16,992 bases of DNA from JALEFZ01 sp039817415 (GCA_039817415.1 JBCBVV010000081.1:1-16992); one strand, 5' to 3'. Shown: positions 8,193 to 15,309, counted from the first letter of the stretch. Notes: a model not told the origin generated them from the sequence alone. A program made the numbers and translations.

Positions 8193-10625
8193 TTACCAGC
8201 TAAGCCCCATTTGTTTGAGGTGAGCTTCTACCCTGTCTTCCAGTTCTTTGAGTTCCGTGTTGATCTCGGTCAGGGTTTGGTCATAGCGTTCGGCCAGTTC
8301 CTTGATGCGAGAACTGAGACGCTGAGAGATGGCATCTATCTCGCTTTGGATGTCTACCGCCAAACCAGCCAGCCATTTCTCCTCCACCACCAAGTGCTTG
8401 ACTTCCTCCTCTGATAGCTGTGGGTATTTGTTGTAGGCCAGGAGGTCTAGGGCGGCTTCTTCTTCTTTGATGGCTTTCTTGAGCTTGCCTTCCTGCTCGA
8501 AGAACTTGAGGGCTTGGTTCATCAGGATGAGGGCCTCCTCTTCTATCACAGGGCCTTCTCCTTTTTTGGCTACCTTAATTCGTTTGCTGATGCTGGCTTT
8601 GGTGAGCTTTCCCTTGTCGGTCAGGGCTTCTACGAGCAAGCCTTCTTCCCCTCCATGTTCTTCTTCCAAAGCTTCGATTTCTGCTTGCAGGCTGTCCAGT
8701 TGGGCTTCTTTGGCCTTAAGGGCGGTTTCTTCTGCCTGGAAATAGGCCTGAATGATGTAGCTTTTGGGCAGAAGCTCACAGGTCCATCCCTTGTCTTTTT
8801 CCTTGCCCTTTTTGTCCTTGACCAGGATGCGCTGCGTCTGTGCCACCCATCCATCCTCGATGAGGAGATACACATCGTCCTTCATTCGCTCCTCCCAATC
8901 ATCCATGAGGTGCTGGTAGATGTCATAGCGGTCGAGGAGTTTGCGGTTTGTGTATGTCTTCAATAAGTCCTCCGCGTAGTCCACAATGAAGTCTTTGGGT
9001 TTGGTCTGCCCATCTATGCCCCTGAGTCTTTCCCTGTTCTGAGCCTTGAACTGCTCAAAAATATCGTAGAGCGACTGCTCATAGGCTTTGAATTCGGGAT
9101 GCTGTAAGATGGCTTCTCGAATTTCCCCTGCCTGTAGGCGTAGCTTGAGATAGCCTTCTCTTAGCGGCTCAAACAGGTCGCTTTGCAAGCCAGGATACAC
9201 CTCCCAATAGGCCTTTAGGGCCTCCACATCACGAATGGGAATGCCTCCCTTGAGGTGAGCCGTCAGGTCCTGAATGTCCTCCTCTTCCTGGGTGTCTATA
9301 TAACGGGGGATGTTGAGGTTGTATTCGTTTTGTTCGATTTCGGCCCAGGGTACAAGCTTTGCATACTTGGGCACCTCATCTCCTTCATCAAAGGTATCCA
9401 CGATTTTGTGGATGTCTTGTTCGCGGAGGCGGTTCTTATTGCCATCCTTTCTGAAACCTTTGGAGGCATCGACCATGAAAATGCCTTCACGGCTCTCGGC
9501 TTCTTCCTTGTCCAGGACAATGATACAGGCTGGGATGCCTGTTCCATAGAAGAGGTTGGCCGGTAGGCCGATGATGCCTTTGATGAGTTTGCGCTGGATG
9601 AGATTCTTGCGGATCACAGCCTCTGCATTGCCACGGAAGAGTACGCCATGCGGCAGGATGACTGCCCCCTTGCCTGTGGACTTCATCGAAGCGAGGATGT
9701 GGAGCAGGAAGGCATAGTCTCCATTTTTTTCGGGAGGAATGCCATATTCCTGAAAACGGTGAAAATAGTCCGAAGAAGGTGTGAGGCCTGAGCTCCAGTT
9801 TTTCAAGGAAAAAGGAGGATTGGCTACGACAAAATCGAAGCGTTTCAAGGCATTGGGCCCATCCTTGAACTGTGGATCGGCCAGGGTATTTCTTCCTTTG
9901 ATCTCCCCAAATGGTTGACCATGTAACCACATGTTCATGATGGCCAAGGTCTTGGTGGAGATGTCCATTTCCTGCCCATAGAGAGCGATGTTTTGGGGAT
10001 TGGGGGCCTTGGCTGCAACCTTCAACAGCAGGGAACCCGATCCACAGGTGGGATCATAAGCTGAAATTTTGTTGAGCGTGGAATGCTCGATGCCGATCAC
10101 CGAAGCCAAGATACGAGAGACCTCGGCAGGTGTGTAGAATTGGCCTTTGGATTTGCCACTTTCGGTGGCGAAGTGTCGCATCAGGTACTCGTAGGCATCT
10201 CCCAGGATGTCATCATCCTCGGCCCTGTTGCCTGCGAAGTTCAGGGAAGGGTTTTCAAAGATGGCAATGAGCTTGGTCAAGCGGTCCACTTTCTCCTTGC
10301 CAGAACCCAGCTTCTCATCGTCGTTGAAATCAACCAACTGAATGTTTCCCTCCAAGTTCATGGCCTTGAAAAGGGGAACGATTACTTCCTTGTTGATCCT
10401 GTCTCCAATATCGCTTTGGTTTTTCATTCCCACCATGTCCTGAAAGGATGCCCCCTCGGGAATGTCAATCAGGGCCCCTGTACGGCCATGGTATTTGTCG
10501 GAGACATATTTGATAAACAGCAGGGTGAGGATATAATCCTTGTACTGGGAGGCATCCATTCCTCCGCGGAGTTCGTGGCAGGAAGCCCAGATGGAGGAGT
10601 AGAGTTCTGATTTTTTGACGGCCAT
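8193..10625 (-). CDS. hsdM: Type I restriction-modification N6-adenine methyltransferase (HsdM) subunit
   Basis: This 810-aa protein methylates adenine in the HsdS-defined target, protecting host DNA. The N-terminal HsdM helical domain starts at about residue 8 (SSIWASCHELRGGMDASQYKDY, shown here in part by SSIWASCHELRGG). The SAM-binding motif I is DPTCGSG at 191-197 and the catalytic motif IV is NPPF at 269-272, with GQFYTPAEVS at 161-170 just before the Rossmann core. The protein is about 300 residues longer than the classical E. coli subunit. The extra C-terminal part (about 500-800) is charged and partly coiled-coil, with Glu/Lys-rich stretches around 640-700 and 770-800, as in other large HsdM proteins. 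It is the first gene of the operon; no confident promoter was found in the 298 bp upstream. The start at 10625 keeps the full family N terminus. Confidence 0.97.
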   Translation of the reverse strand: MAVKKSELYSSIWASCHELRGGMDASQYKDYILTLLFIKYVSDKYHGRTGALIDIPEGASFQDMVGMKNQSDIGDRINKEVIVPLFKAMNLEGNIQLVDFNDDEKLGSGKEKVDRLTKLIAIFENPSLNFAGNRAEDDDILGDAYEYLMRHFATESGKSKGQFYTPAEVSRILASVIGIEHSTLNKISAYDPTCGSGSLLLKVAAKAPNPQNIALYGQEMDISTKTLAIMNMWLHGQPFGEIKGRNTLADPQFKDGPNALKRFDFVVANPPFSLKNWSSGLTPSSDYFHRFQEYGIPPEKNGDYAFLLHILASMKSTGKGAVILPHGVLFRGNAEAVIRKNLIQRKLIKGIIGLPANLFYGTGIPACIIVLDKEEAESREGIFMVDASKGFRKDGNKNRLREQDIHKIVDTFDEGDEVPKYAKLVPWAEIEQNEYNLNIPRYIDTQEEEDIQDLTAHLKGGIPIRDVEALKAYWEVYPGLQSDLFEPLREGYLKLRLQAGEIREAILQHPEFKAYEQSLYDIFEQFKAQNRERLRGIDGQTKPKDFIVDYAEDLLKTYTNRKLLDRYDIYQHLMDDWEERMKDDVYLLIEDGWVAQTQRILVKDKKGKEKDKGWTCELLPKSYIIQAYFQAEETALKAKEAQLDSLQAEIEALEEEHGGEEGLLVEALTDKGKLTKASISKRIKVAKKGEGPVIEEEALILMNQALKFFEQEGKLKKAIKEEEAALDLLAYNKYPQLSEEEVKHLVVEEKWLAGLAVDIQSEIDAISQRLSSRIKELAERYDQTLTEINTELKELEDRVEAHLKQMGLSW

Positions 10626-10839
10626 GGTAAGGGAGTGTGTGGATTTGTGCCTAGCTTCTGAATATTATTTCTTATCGAAGTTTAATATTCTTGCATATTA
10701 TGTAAAATCTTTGATTTGTAGGAGGAATGGCCATGTCTAATTTAAGAAATTTTAGGAAGTGAGATATGGGGAAATTCCTTAACAGCAAACTACTTGACAA
10801 CCATCTCAGAATTAATCGGGAAAATAAAACTTAAAATAA

Positions 10840-10854
10840 TAATTGTCCTACCTT
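10840..10854. repeat. 15-bp direct repeat, left copy (possible att site)
   Basis: TAATTGTCCTACCTT is identical here and at 14965-14979, in the same orientation. The pair encloses exactly the five-gene replication/regulation module. This would fit attL/attR of an integrated element, but no recombinase gene is visible between the copies and a chance match of this length in 17 kb is possible. Confidence 0.45.
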
Positions 10855-10877
10855 GATATAGAACATATCTAATTCCC

Positions 10878-10926
10878 TAAAAGTCTCAAAGTCTCACTCT
10901 CCTGAACTGGGACTTTGAGACTTTTA
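10878..10926 (-). terminator. Strong hairpin overlapping the primase stop codon
   Basis: A perfect 16-bp inverted repeat (10878-10893 and 10911-10926, arms TAAAAGTCTCAAAGTC / GACTTTGAGACTTTTA) has a 17-nt loop. The right arm contains the last three bases of the primase-helicase gene, including its stop codon. The 3' arm ends in TTTTA on either strand, so it could end transcription from the primase gene and insulate the hsd operon behind it. Confidence 0.75.
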
Positions 10927-12840
10927 CCTATTTCCCTGTTCATATATTCCGTGCCTTATCTTTACCAATCTGCCATCTTTCTGCCACTTCTTAATGGCTC
11001 GAAACAAAGATGATTTAGGATACTCTCCCGTTTGGACAAATTCCTTCATGAGAAGTTTGGTGTCTATGTGTGGGTGGTTTTGAAGATGGTTATGGATAAA
11101 TGTCCATAGCTCTTCTTTCATGTCGCTCAGCTGAGGTTCCTGCTCCTCGTGAAGGAGAGAGGATTCTGGGGTGCTTTCCTTGACCTCTATCCAGAGGTCC
11201 TCGCTGAATTCGAAGACTTTGACTTCGTCCTGCTCCTGGGCATATCGGTAGAAAATCTCCTTGATGTAACGCTGGCCCTGGGGAGTCTTGGAAACCCCTA
11301 AGGCAAAGTCTGCCTCTTGAGCCAGAATACGACTTCCTGCTATGGAATCAATCGTCAAGGGTCTGCCTATTTGCTTGGGAGTATGGTGAATGATGATGAG
11401 ACATATTTGGTACTGTTCAACGAGTTGGCGGAGTCGTGTGGTGATTTGTTTGGCTGTTCGGGAATCCTCGATTGAGCCCATGTAACAACGGCTTAAGCTA
11501 TCTATGAATACAACCGAGGGTTGGATAGATTCAATGGCTTGTTGGACGAGTTGCCAGTCCTGATCTGTGATGAGGTTGGGTGGGAATTGTTCGTCTATCA
11601 GGTGGATTTGGGTACCTAGCCAATCGGTATGGTGGAGGTCAATTAGTCTTTGAATTTGCTGTTGGTTGCGCTGAATGCGGTTCTTCCAAAATTCCTCCAA
11701 GGAGAGAAAGAGGACCTTTCGGTTTTCGGTGCGGATGGGTTCATCTAGATAGCTGTCCTCACCAGAAGCAATGGAGAAGGCCAGCCCTTCACAGAAGGTT
11801 GTTTTCCCAGATTTGGGAGGGCCTACCACATATCCAAAGCTAACTGGGGGAATTCCCAGGTATAGGTGCTGTTGGATGGGTTCGGTTTGATGGCGCTTGA
11901 GCAGGGCGTTCATGGGAAGGACTTGGGGTGGCTGTAGTAAATCGATATCTGCTAAAATGTGTGATGATTTAGGTGTGGAATGGTAGGAGGTGTTCAGGGC
12001 TTTTGAGAGGGCGGTTAAATCATAAGCATATCTGATGTAGTCAGATATATCCTTGTGTGGCGAATCCATTGGTGGAAGCTGCATCGGGAGAAGTCCAAAG
12101 GATTTAGCCAGTTTTTGGGTCATACTACGCCCCGTTTCATCCTGATCATAAAGCACTCCTACCGTGTTGAATCTTGTCTTGAGATGCTGGATGAGTTCCT
12201 TGGAAGGTAAGCTAGTTTCTGAATTAAGAGATATAGCATGATATCCCAAGTAGGCCAAGGTCAGTACATCTTTCTCTCCTCCCGTAAGCAGTAGTAATTT
12301 TCCATCAGCTGGAAGTTGGTCCAAACCAAATACATATTCCTTCGGCTTTTGGCCAAGCCATCTGAATCGGAGTTTACCAAAAGGTTGGTAGATCTTGTAG
12401 GCCTTTTGAGGGATGACCTCATAGGCAAAAAAAGGTGCCTTTTCCGTAGCATGAATAGCATAAGGTTTTCCCATTCGGTTCGTCGCCTGAATATGGGATA
12501 CTTCAAAGACCTTGAAACGATCCAAGAGCGGCAGTGAGATTCTGTATTCCTGCCAGAATTTGGAGCCCGTTTTTGAAAAATCCTTGCGTACCATCTTTTC
12601 CCTTTCACCTAGGTGAATGGTTTGATGGTTGGGGTGATGCTGGGTAGGGCCTGGTTGATTGGCTATGCTCCCTCTCCATTGGCAATGATGACAAAACCAA
12701 AGTCCTAATTGGGTATTGACAGATAGGCATTTGTCCTGCTTTTTCTTTCGGCTAGCACTGCATTTGGGACATATCGTCCTTATTTCACCAGAGGGTGAAT
12801 GGGCTGGAATGATGATACCAACCTTTGTAAAATCATACAT
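10924..12840 (-). CDS. Zinc-finger/Toprim/RecA-like primase-helicase (mobile-element replication protein)
   Basis: This 638-aa protein probably primes and unwinds DNA for replication of a mobile element. From the N terminus: a CHC2-type zinc finger with C24, C27, C50 and C53; a Toprim domain with GGEKD (E189) and YDQDETGR (D232, D234); then a RecA-like ATPase with Walker A GPPKSGKT at 340-347, Walker B VVFIDS at 443-448 and an IIHHTP sensor-like segment near 484-488. A C-terminal winged-helix-like region (about 575-638) may bind DNA or an origin. The order zinc finger-Toprim-RecA is that of phage T7 gp4-type primase-helicases and of replication proteins in integrative elements. The gene is downstream of a 119-aa ORF (16-bp gap) and ends in a strong hairpin. 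The catalytic residues look intact. Confidence 0.88.
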   Translation of the reverse strand: MYDFTKVGIIIPAHSPSGEIRTICPKCSASRKKKQDKCLSVNTQLGLWFCHHCQWRGSIANQPGPTQHHPNHQTIHLGEREKMVRKDFSKTGSKFWQEYRISLPLLDRFKVFEVSHIQATNRMGKPYAIHATEKAPFFAYEVIPQKAYKIYQPFGKLRFRWLGQKPKEYVFGLDQLPADGKLLLLTGGEKDVLTLAYLGYHAISLNSETSLPSKELIQHLKTRFNTVGVLYDQDETGRSMTQKLAKSFGLLPMQLPPMDSPHKDISDYIRYAYDLTALSKALNTSYHSTPKSSHILADIDLLQPPQVLPMNALLKRHQTEPIQQHLYLGIPPVSFGYVVGPPKSGKTTFCEGLAFSIASGEDSYLDEPIRTENRKVLFLSLEEFWKNRIQRNQQQIQRLIDLHHTDWLGTQIHLIDEQFPPNLITDQDWQLVQQAIESIQPSVVFIDSLSRCYMGSIEDSRTAKQITTRLRQLVEQYQICLIIIHHTPKQIGRPLTIDSIAGSRILAQEADFALGVSKTPQGQRYIKEIFYRYAQEQDEVKVFEFSEDLWIEVKESTPESSLLHEEQEPQLSDMKEELWTFIHNHLQNHPHIDTKLLMKEFVQTGEYPKSSLFRAIKKWQKDGRLVKIRHGIYEQGNR

Positions 12841-12856
12841 AAGGGAGTCAGGTAGC

Positions 12857-13216
12857 TTAGTCGGCTATTTTTTGAAGGACATACAGGGAGAATTGATCCT
12901 TTTCTGGATCGATATCTTTCTCACTTGATCGAATGAAGTTTCGCCGATTTTGCTGGATATCTGGATTACCTGACACCCATAACCATGCATGTTCTGGGAT
13001 GTTCTTAAACAAGGTAGGCTGGGAATAGCACAGGATTCTGGCATGGATCATTTCTTCTCCAGGAGGGAGGACGATAGCTTCAATTCCTTTGCTGAGGCGA
13101 AGTTTATCATGAGGAAGAATAAGGGGAAAGATCGCCTCTTCAAAATTGATCTGAATTCCTTTGGGAAGGTAAATGATGGGTCGGTTTTTCTTTTTCACAG
13201 TTTTCATAGGTTGCAC
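12857..13216 (-). CDS. Unrecognised small protein of the element module, possibly ASCH/PUA-like
   Basis: I do not recognise this protein. The longest reading starts at a GTG at 13216 (119 aa); an ATG three codons later (13207, 116 aa) gives a 10-bp gap to the HTH gene and is the likelier start. The N terminus is basic (KTVKKKNRP). The middle has the order GIEAIVLPPGEEMIHARIL, then LFKNIPEHAWLWVSG, which loosely resembles an ASCH/PUA beta-barrel, but that is a weak pattern call. There is no signal peptide or membrane segment. It is packed between the HTH gene (1-10 bp) and the primase-helicase gene (16 bp), so a role in replication or control of the element is inferred from position only. Confidence 0.7.
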   Translation of the reverse strand: MQPMKTVKKKNRPIIYLPKGIQINFEEAIFPLILPHDKLRLSKGIEAIVLPPGEEMIHARILCYSQPTLFKNIPEHAWLWVSGNPDIQQNRRNFIRSSEKDIDPEKDQFSLYVLQKIAD

Positions 13217-13217
13217 T

Positions 13218-13484
13218 TTATTTTCTTGTTGATTTCATGAAGGCCAGGATTTCAGACCATTTGTAGTAGGTCCTGTTTCCTGCTTTGTAGTAGGGCATTC
13301 CTTTTTTGACATAGTTGTTTAGGGTAGATCGCGAGCACCTGAGTCGTTCACACACCTCCTCTGGAAACATCATGGGTTCATTGCGTGGCAATTGGTCCCA
13401 ATCTTTGGACCATGCACTTAGGAATCTCAGTTCAGAGAGGATGTTTTGGAGGAGTTGTTCGATGATTTCTTGTTGATGACTCAT
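13218..13484 (-). CDS. HTH_17 (MerR/excisionase-like) DNA-binding protein
   Basis: This is a small helix-turn-helix protein of about 88 aa from the ATG at 13484. An in-frame ATG exists upstream at 13541, but its first 19 codons lie inside a terminator-like hairpin and are low-complexity (Arg, Cys, Phe, Pro), so I prefer 13484. The C-terminal half carries a HTH_17 winged helix: FPEEVCERLRCSRSTLNNYV followed by the KAGNRTYYKWSEILAFM wing and helix. This domain is typical of excisionases and small regulators in Bacteroidota integrative elements. The N-terminal half is helical (QQEIIEQLLQNILSELRFL) and may dimerise. It is followed at once by the 116-119 aa protein and the primase-helicase, forming one transcription unit. 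Confidence 0.8.
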   Translation of the reverse strand: MSHQQEIIEQLLQNILSELRFLSAWSKDWDQLPRNEPMMFPEEVCERLRCSRSTLNNYVKKGMPYYKAGNRTYYKWSEILAFMKSTRK

Positions 13485-13495
13485 AGGACATGGTA

Positions 13496-13560
13496 TAAAA
13501 AAACAGGGCCTCCCTCTCCTCATTCCTCTTTTACCTAGCATTAGGTGTTACAGGCCCTGT
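13496..13560 (-). terminator. Terminator or attenuator in front of the HTH gene
   Basis: On the minus strand a 9-bp arm ACAGGGCCT (13552-13560) pairs perfectly with AGGCCCTGT (13503-13511), followed directly by a run of T. The loop is about 40 nt and contains a smaller ACCTA/TAGGT hairpin. The first arm is also part of a near-palindrome, TACAGG-c-CCTGTA (13549-13561), so two competing folds are possible. It ends about 10 bp before the HTH start at 13484. Confidence 0.7.
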
Positions 13561-13622
13561 AGTCATGAACTCAGCTAACGTACTTATCGAAAGCCAAGTA
13601 AGAGACAGGACAGGTGGAAAAG

Positions 13623-13644
13623 CTTACAAACTCACAACTGTAAG
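13623..13644. promoter_or_regulatory. CTTACA-N10-TGTAAG inverted repeat, copy 1
   Basis: The arms CTTACA (13623-13628) and TGTAAG (13639-13644) are separated by 10 nt. The same arms with the same spacing occur at 14930-14951. Both copies lie upstream of a minus-strand HTH gene (about 140 bp and 85 bp from the start). This copy overlaps the end of the RteC-like gene. With flanking A and T runs, it may also act as a terminator hairpin. Confidence 0.5.
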
Positions 13645-14492
13645 TTTTTCAGTTGGGATATTAACTGGTCAATTTCTTCATGCCTCTTAGGCAATGAGAA
13701 GGATTCAGCGGCATTGGAACGAAGATTTTCTGCTTTGATATCCTTCCCATTCTTCCCCAGGAAGTTAAGACTAAGCCTCCACGCCAAGTCTGATTTGGAA
13801 TAGGAAGGCAGGAAGTCTGCTTGAATGAGTTGTTCGAATAAATAGGCCAGTAGTCTTTCAGATAGATTCCATTGAATCTTTTGTCTGGGACCGGGATTAG
13901 TGATTTGCCGGAATACTGCTGGATTGGTCGTGAGTTCGATTCCATCTAATTGTTGGAGTTTGCCTAGAAGCCAGCTTAGTTCTTTCTGTGGGTGTTTGCC
14001 TTTCCAAGTAAAGTGTTGCCTCGTTTTGAGAGTCGTATTGTTTCTGGCTTTTGCCAGCAGCTCTTTTCTGCACCAAGTATACACCCTCAGAATTACCTCT
14101 GGTTCATGGATACCTAAGAGATAGTCTTCCAATAGGTCCCCTACCCTTCTCTTTTTATAAAGAGGTGAATCCTGTCCATAGAGGATCTCCTGAATCTCTT
14201 GATGGATCCTTTCGAGTTCTTTTTGGGATACCCCCAAGGACTGAGCCAGTTTCTTCCTGGCTTTCTTTTGAGGATGAAGATGAATAATGGCTTCTAATTC
14301 TGTGATTTTTCGCTGGAGAATTAGGTCCTTCAGGTGTGGAACTTTAGAAATCTGATGTTGTAGGGCTTCGATAGATTGTTCGAAGCCTGATTCGATGATG
14401 GAACGGTAGCGTTCTTCAGCACTCCGTAGGAAGGGGGATTCATACGTATTCATGGCTATGCTTGTCATTTGTTCTTGCCCTAGGTAACTCAT
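13632..14492 (-). CDS. Element-encoded protein, possibly RteC-like
   Basis: The open frame extends to an ATG at 14558 (308 aa). However, its first 22 codons are Tyr/Cys/Ile-rich, come from AT-rich promoter-like DNA and look untranslated, so I choose M23 at 14492 (286 aa); ATGs at 14468 and 14453 are also possible. The N-terminal half is helical (RSAEERYRSIIESGFEQSIE and a QKKARKKLAQSLGVSQKEL segment). The C-terminal third, starting near KIQWNLSERLLAYLFEQLIQ, resembles the C-terminal region of RteC-type proteins, which control excision and transfer of Bacteroides conjugative transposons. A related stretch, FTWKGKHPQKELSWLLGKLQ, precedes it. Position between two HTH_17 genes fits a regulator of an integrative element. 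The family call is a pattern match and not certain. Confidence 0.6.
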   Translation of the reverse strand: MSYLGQEQMTSIAMNTYESPFLRSAEERYRSIIESGFEQSIEALQHQISKVPHLKDLILQRKITELEAIIHLHPQKKARKKLAQSLGVSQKELERIHQEIQEILYGQDSPLYKKRRVGDLLEDYLLGIHEPEVILRVYTWCRKELLAKARNNTTLKTRQHFTWKGKHPQKELSWLLGKLQQLDGIELTTNPAVFRQITNPGPRQKIQWNLSERLLAYLFEQLIQADFLPSYSKSDLAWRLSLNFLGKNGKDIKAENLRSNAAESFSLPKRHEEIDQLISQLKNLQL

Positions 14493-14581
14493 TTTCCTAT
14501 GGCTGATCACATAGCAACAATAATATATATATACTAAATAATATTTACAGATATGCAATACAAATACGTGTTATTTCATTC
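14493..14581 (-). promoter_or_regulatory. AT-rich probable promoter region of the RteC-like gene
   Basis: This stretch contains a TATATATATATT run and several TTTG/TTG elements, but no exact Bacteroidota TAnnTTTG box with a matching TTG at -33. It lies between the upstream HTH gene and the chosen start of the RteC-like gene. Confidence 0.3.
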
Positions 14582-14845
14582 TTATTCGTTTTCGTCTAGT
14601 GCTTGTTTGAGTTCAGCATATGGGTAGAAATATGTTTTTCCAAGTTGGGTAAAGGGGATGGAGCCCGAATCTCTTAGGTTTTGGAGGGTTGAGGAGGAGA
14701 TGCCCAGCATAGCCTCCACATCTTTGGAGCGGAGGTATTTTTGTCCAGGTGTGAAGCCTGTAGGGATTTTGGCTTCGATGAGTTGGGCGATGTGTTGTTG
14801 GAGTTGGAGGAGGTCTGCTTTGGTGGCGAGTTCTTCTGGTCGCAT
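14582..14845 (-). CDS. HTH_17 (excisionase-like) DNA-binding protein
   Basis: This 87-aa protein has an N-terminal helical stretch (EELATKADLLQLQQHIAQLI) and a HTH_17 domain from about residue 38: YLRSKDVEAMLGISSSTLQN, then the wing RDSGSIPFTQLGKTYFYPY and a closing helix. It is the usual size for a small excisionase/regulator in Bacteroidota integrative elements. It is the outermost gene of the module, 120 bp from the right copy of the 15-bp direct repeat. A CTTACA-N10-TGTAAG site lies about 85 bp upstream of its start, where a self- or cross-regulator could bind. Excision control is inferred from domain and position; a plain transcription factor is equally possible. Confidence 0.85.
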   Translation of the reverse strand: MRPEELATKADLLQLQQHIAQLIEAKIPTGFTPGQKYLRSKDVEAMLGISSSTLQNLRDSGSIPFTQLGKTYFYPYAELKQALDENE

Positions 14846-14929
14846 GGGTGTTGGGTTTGAGGTTGAACGTGGGGAGCAGGGTTGAGCTGCTTAATGGGAG
14901 GCAAGATGTATCGGGAAAAGGAGCGGGCG

Positions 14930-14951
14930 CTTACATGCTTACGGGTGTAAG
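14930..14951. promoter_or_regulatory. CTTACA-N10-TGTAAG inverted repeat, copy 2
   Basis: The arms CTTACA (14930-14935) and TGTAAG (14946-14951) flank a 10-nt spacer, exactly as at 13623-13644; the base G before the left arm is shared too. It lies between the HTH gene start (14845) and the 15-bp repeat (14965), so it could be an operator or a recombinase/excisionase arm site. Confidence 0.5.
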
Positions 14952-14964
14952 GAATTTGGGAGGG

Positions 14965-14979
14965 TAATTGTCCTACCTT
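14965..14979. repeat. 15-bp direct repeat, right copy (possible att site)
   Basis: This is an identical copy of 10840-10854 in the same orientation, lying just outside the last HTH gene of the module. The distance between copies is about 4.1 kb. Confidence 0.45.
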
Positions 14980-15192
14980 ATTTGGACTAGCTCTCTGACA
15001 CAGTATTGTTCGGTTATGTAGATGAAAAAGCCTTGTCACAGTTTTCTCGCTTGAACCACTTCTATGATACCTTCTTATCCCAAGTCAATCAACATCACTT
15101 AGCATTTCATGTAAATTTGCATTTTGAGATTCTTTCTTAGAAATAACTTACAATTTTAGTCAATTGAATCAGGCTTTGAGGGGTATTAGCCT

Positions 15193-15309
15193 TCATTTGC
15201 AAAAGACTTCTTTACCCTTTTTTTTGAAAATAACCCAGCGCTTTCCTTCGGTATCCCTAAATACAAACAGCTCGTGATAGAGAATCGACTGCTCTTACTC
15301 AATATTCAT
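15193..15309 (-). pseudogene. Possible remnant of a short gene with a nonsense codon
   Basis: On the minus strand an ATG at 15309 opens MNIE, then a TAA (15295-15297), then 33 protein-like codons (EQSILYHELFVFRDTEGKRW and on to VFCK) ending in TGA at 15193-15195. The mix of residues looks more like a protein than random intergenic DNA. I do not recognise the family, and a chance reading is possible. Confidence 0.22.

Noticed and set aside
8514..8966. 150-aa plus-strand frame inside hsdM
   Set aside because: It is antisense to the coiled-coil region of hsdM and has no domain pattern; long antisense frames are common opposite such genes.
10681..10708. dif/XerCD-like site (TTATGTAAAAT resembles a XerD half-site)
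   Set aside because: Only one arm fits; no XerC-like arm with a 6-bp spacer is present, so a chance AT-rich match is likelier.
13485..13541. N-terminal extension of the second HTH gene from the ATG at 13541
   Set aside because: These codons lie in the terminator-like hairpin and give a low-complexity Arg/Cys/Pro stretch; the ATG at 13484 gives a normal family start.
14493..14558. First 22 codons of the RteC-like frame as real protein
   Set aside because: The Tyr/Cys/Ile-rich composition comes from TATA-like intergenic DNA; it looks like promoter region read as protein.
14674..15039. 121-aa minus-strand reading frame over the end of the module
   Set aside because: It overlaps the well-supported HTH gene in another frame and is Ser/Pro/Asn/Gln-rich without domain pattern; a shadow of the HTH gene.
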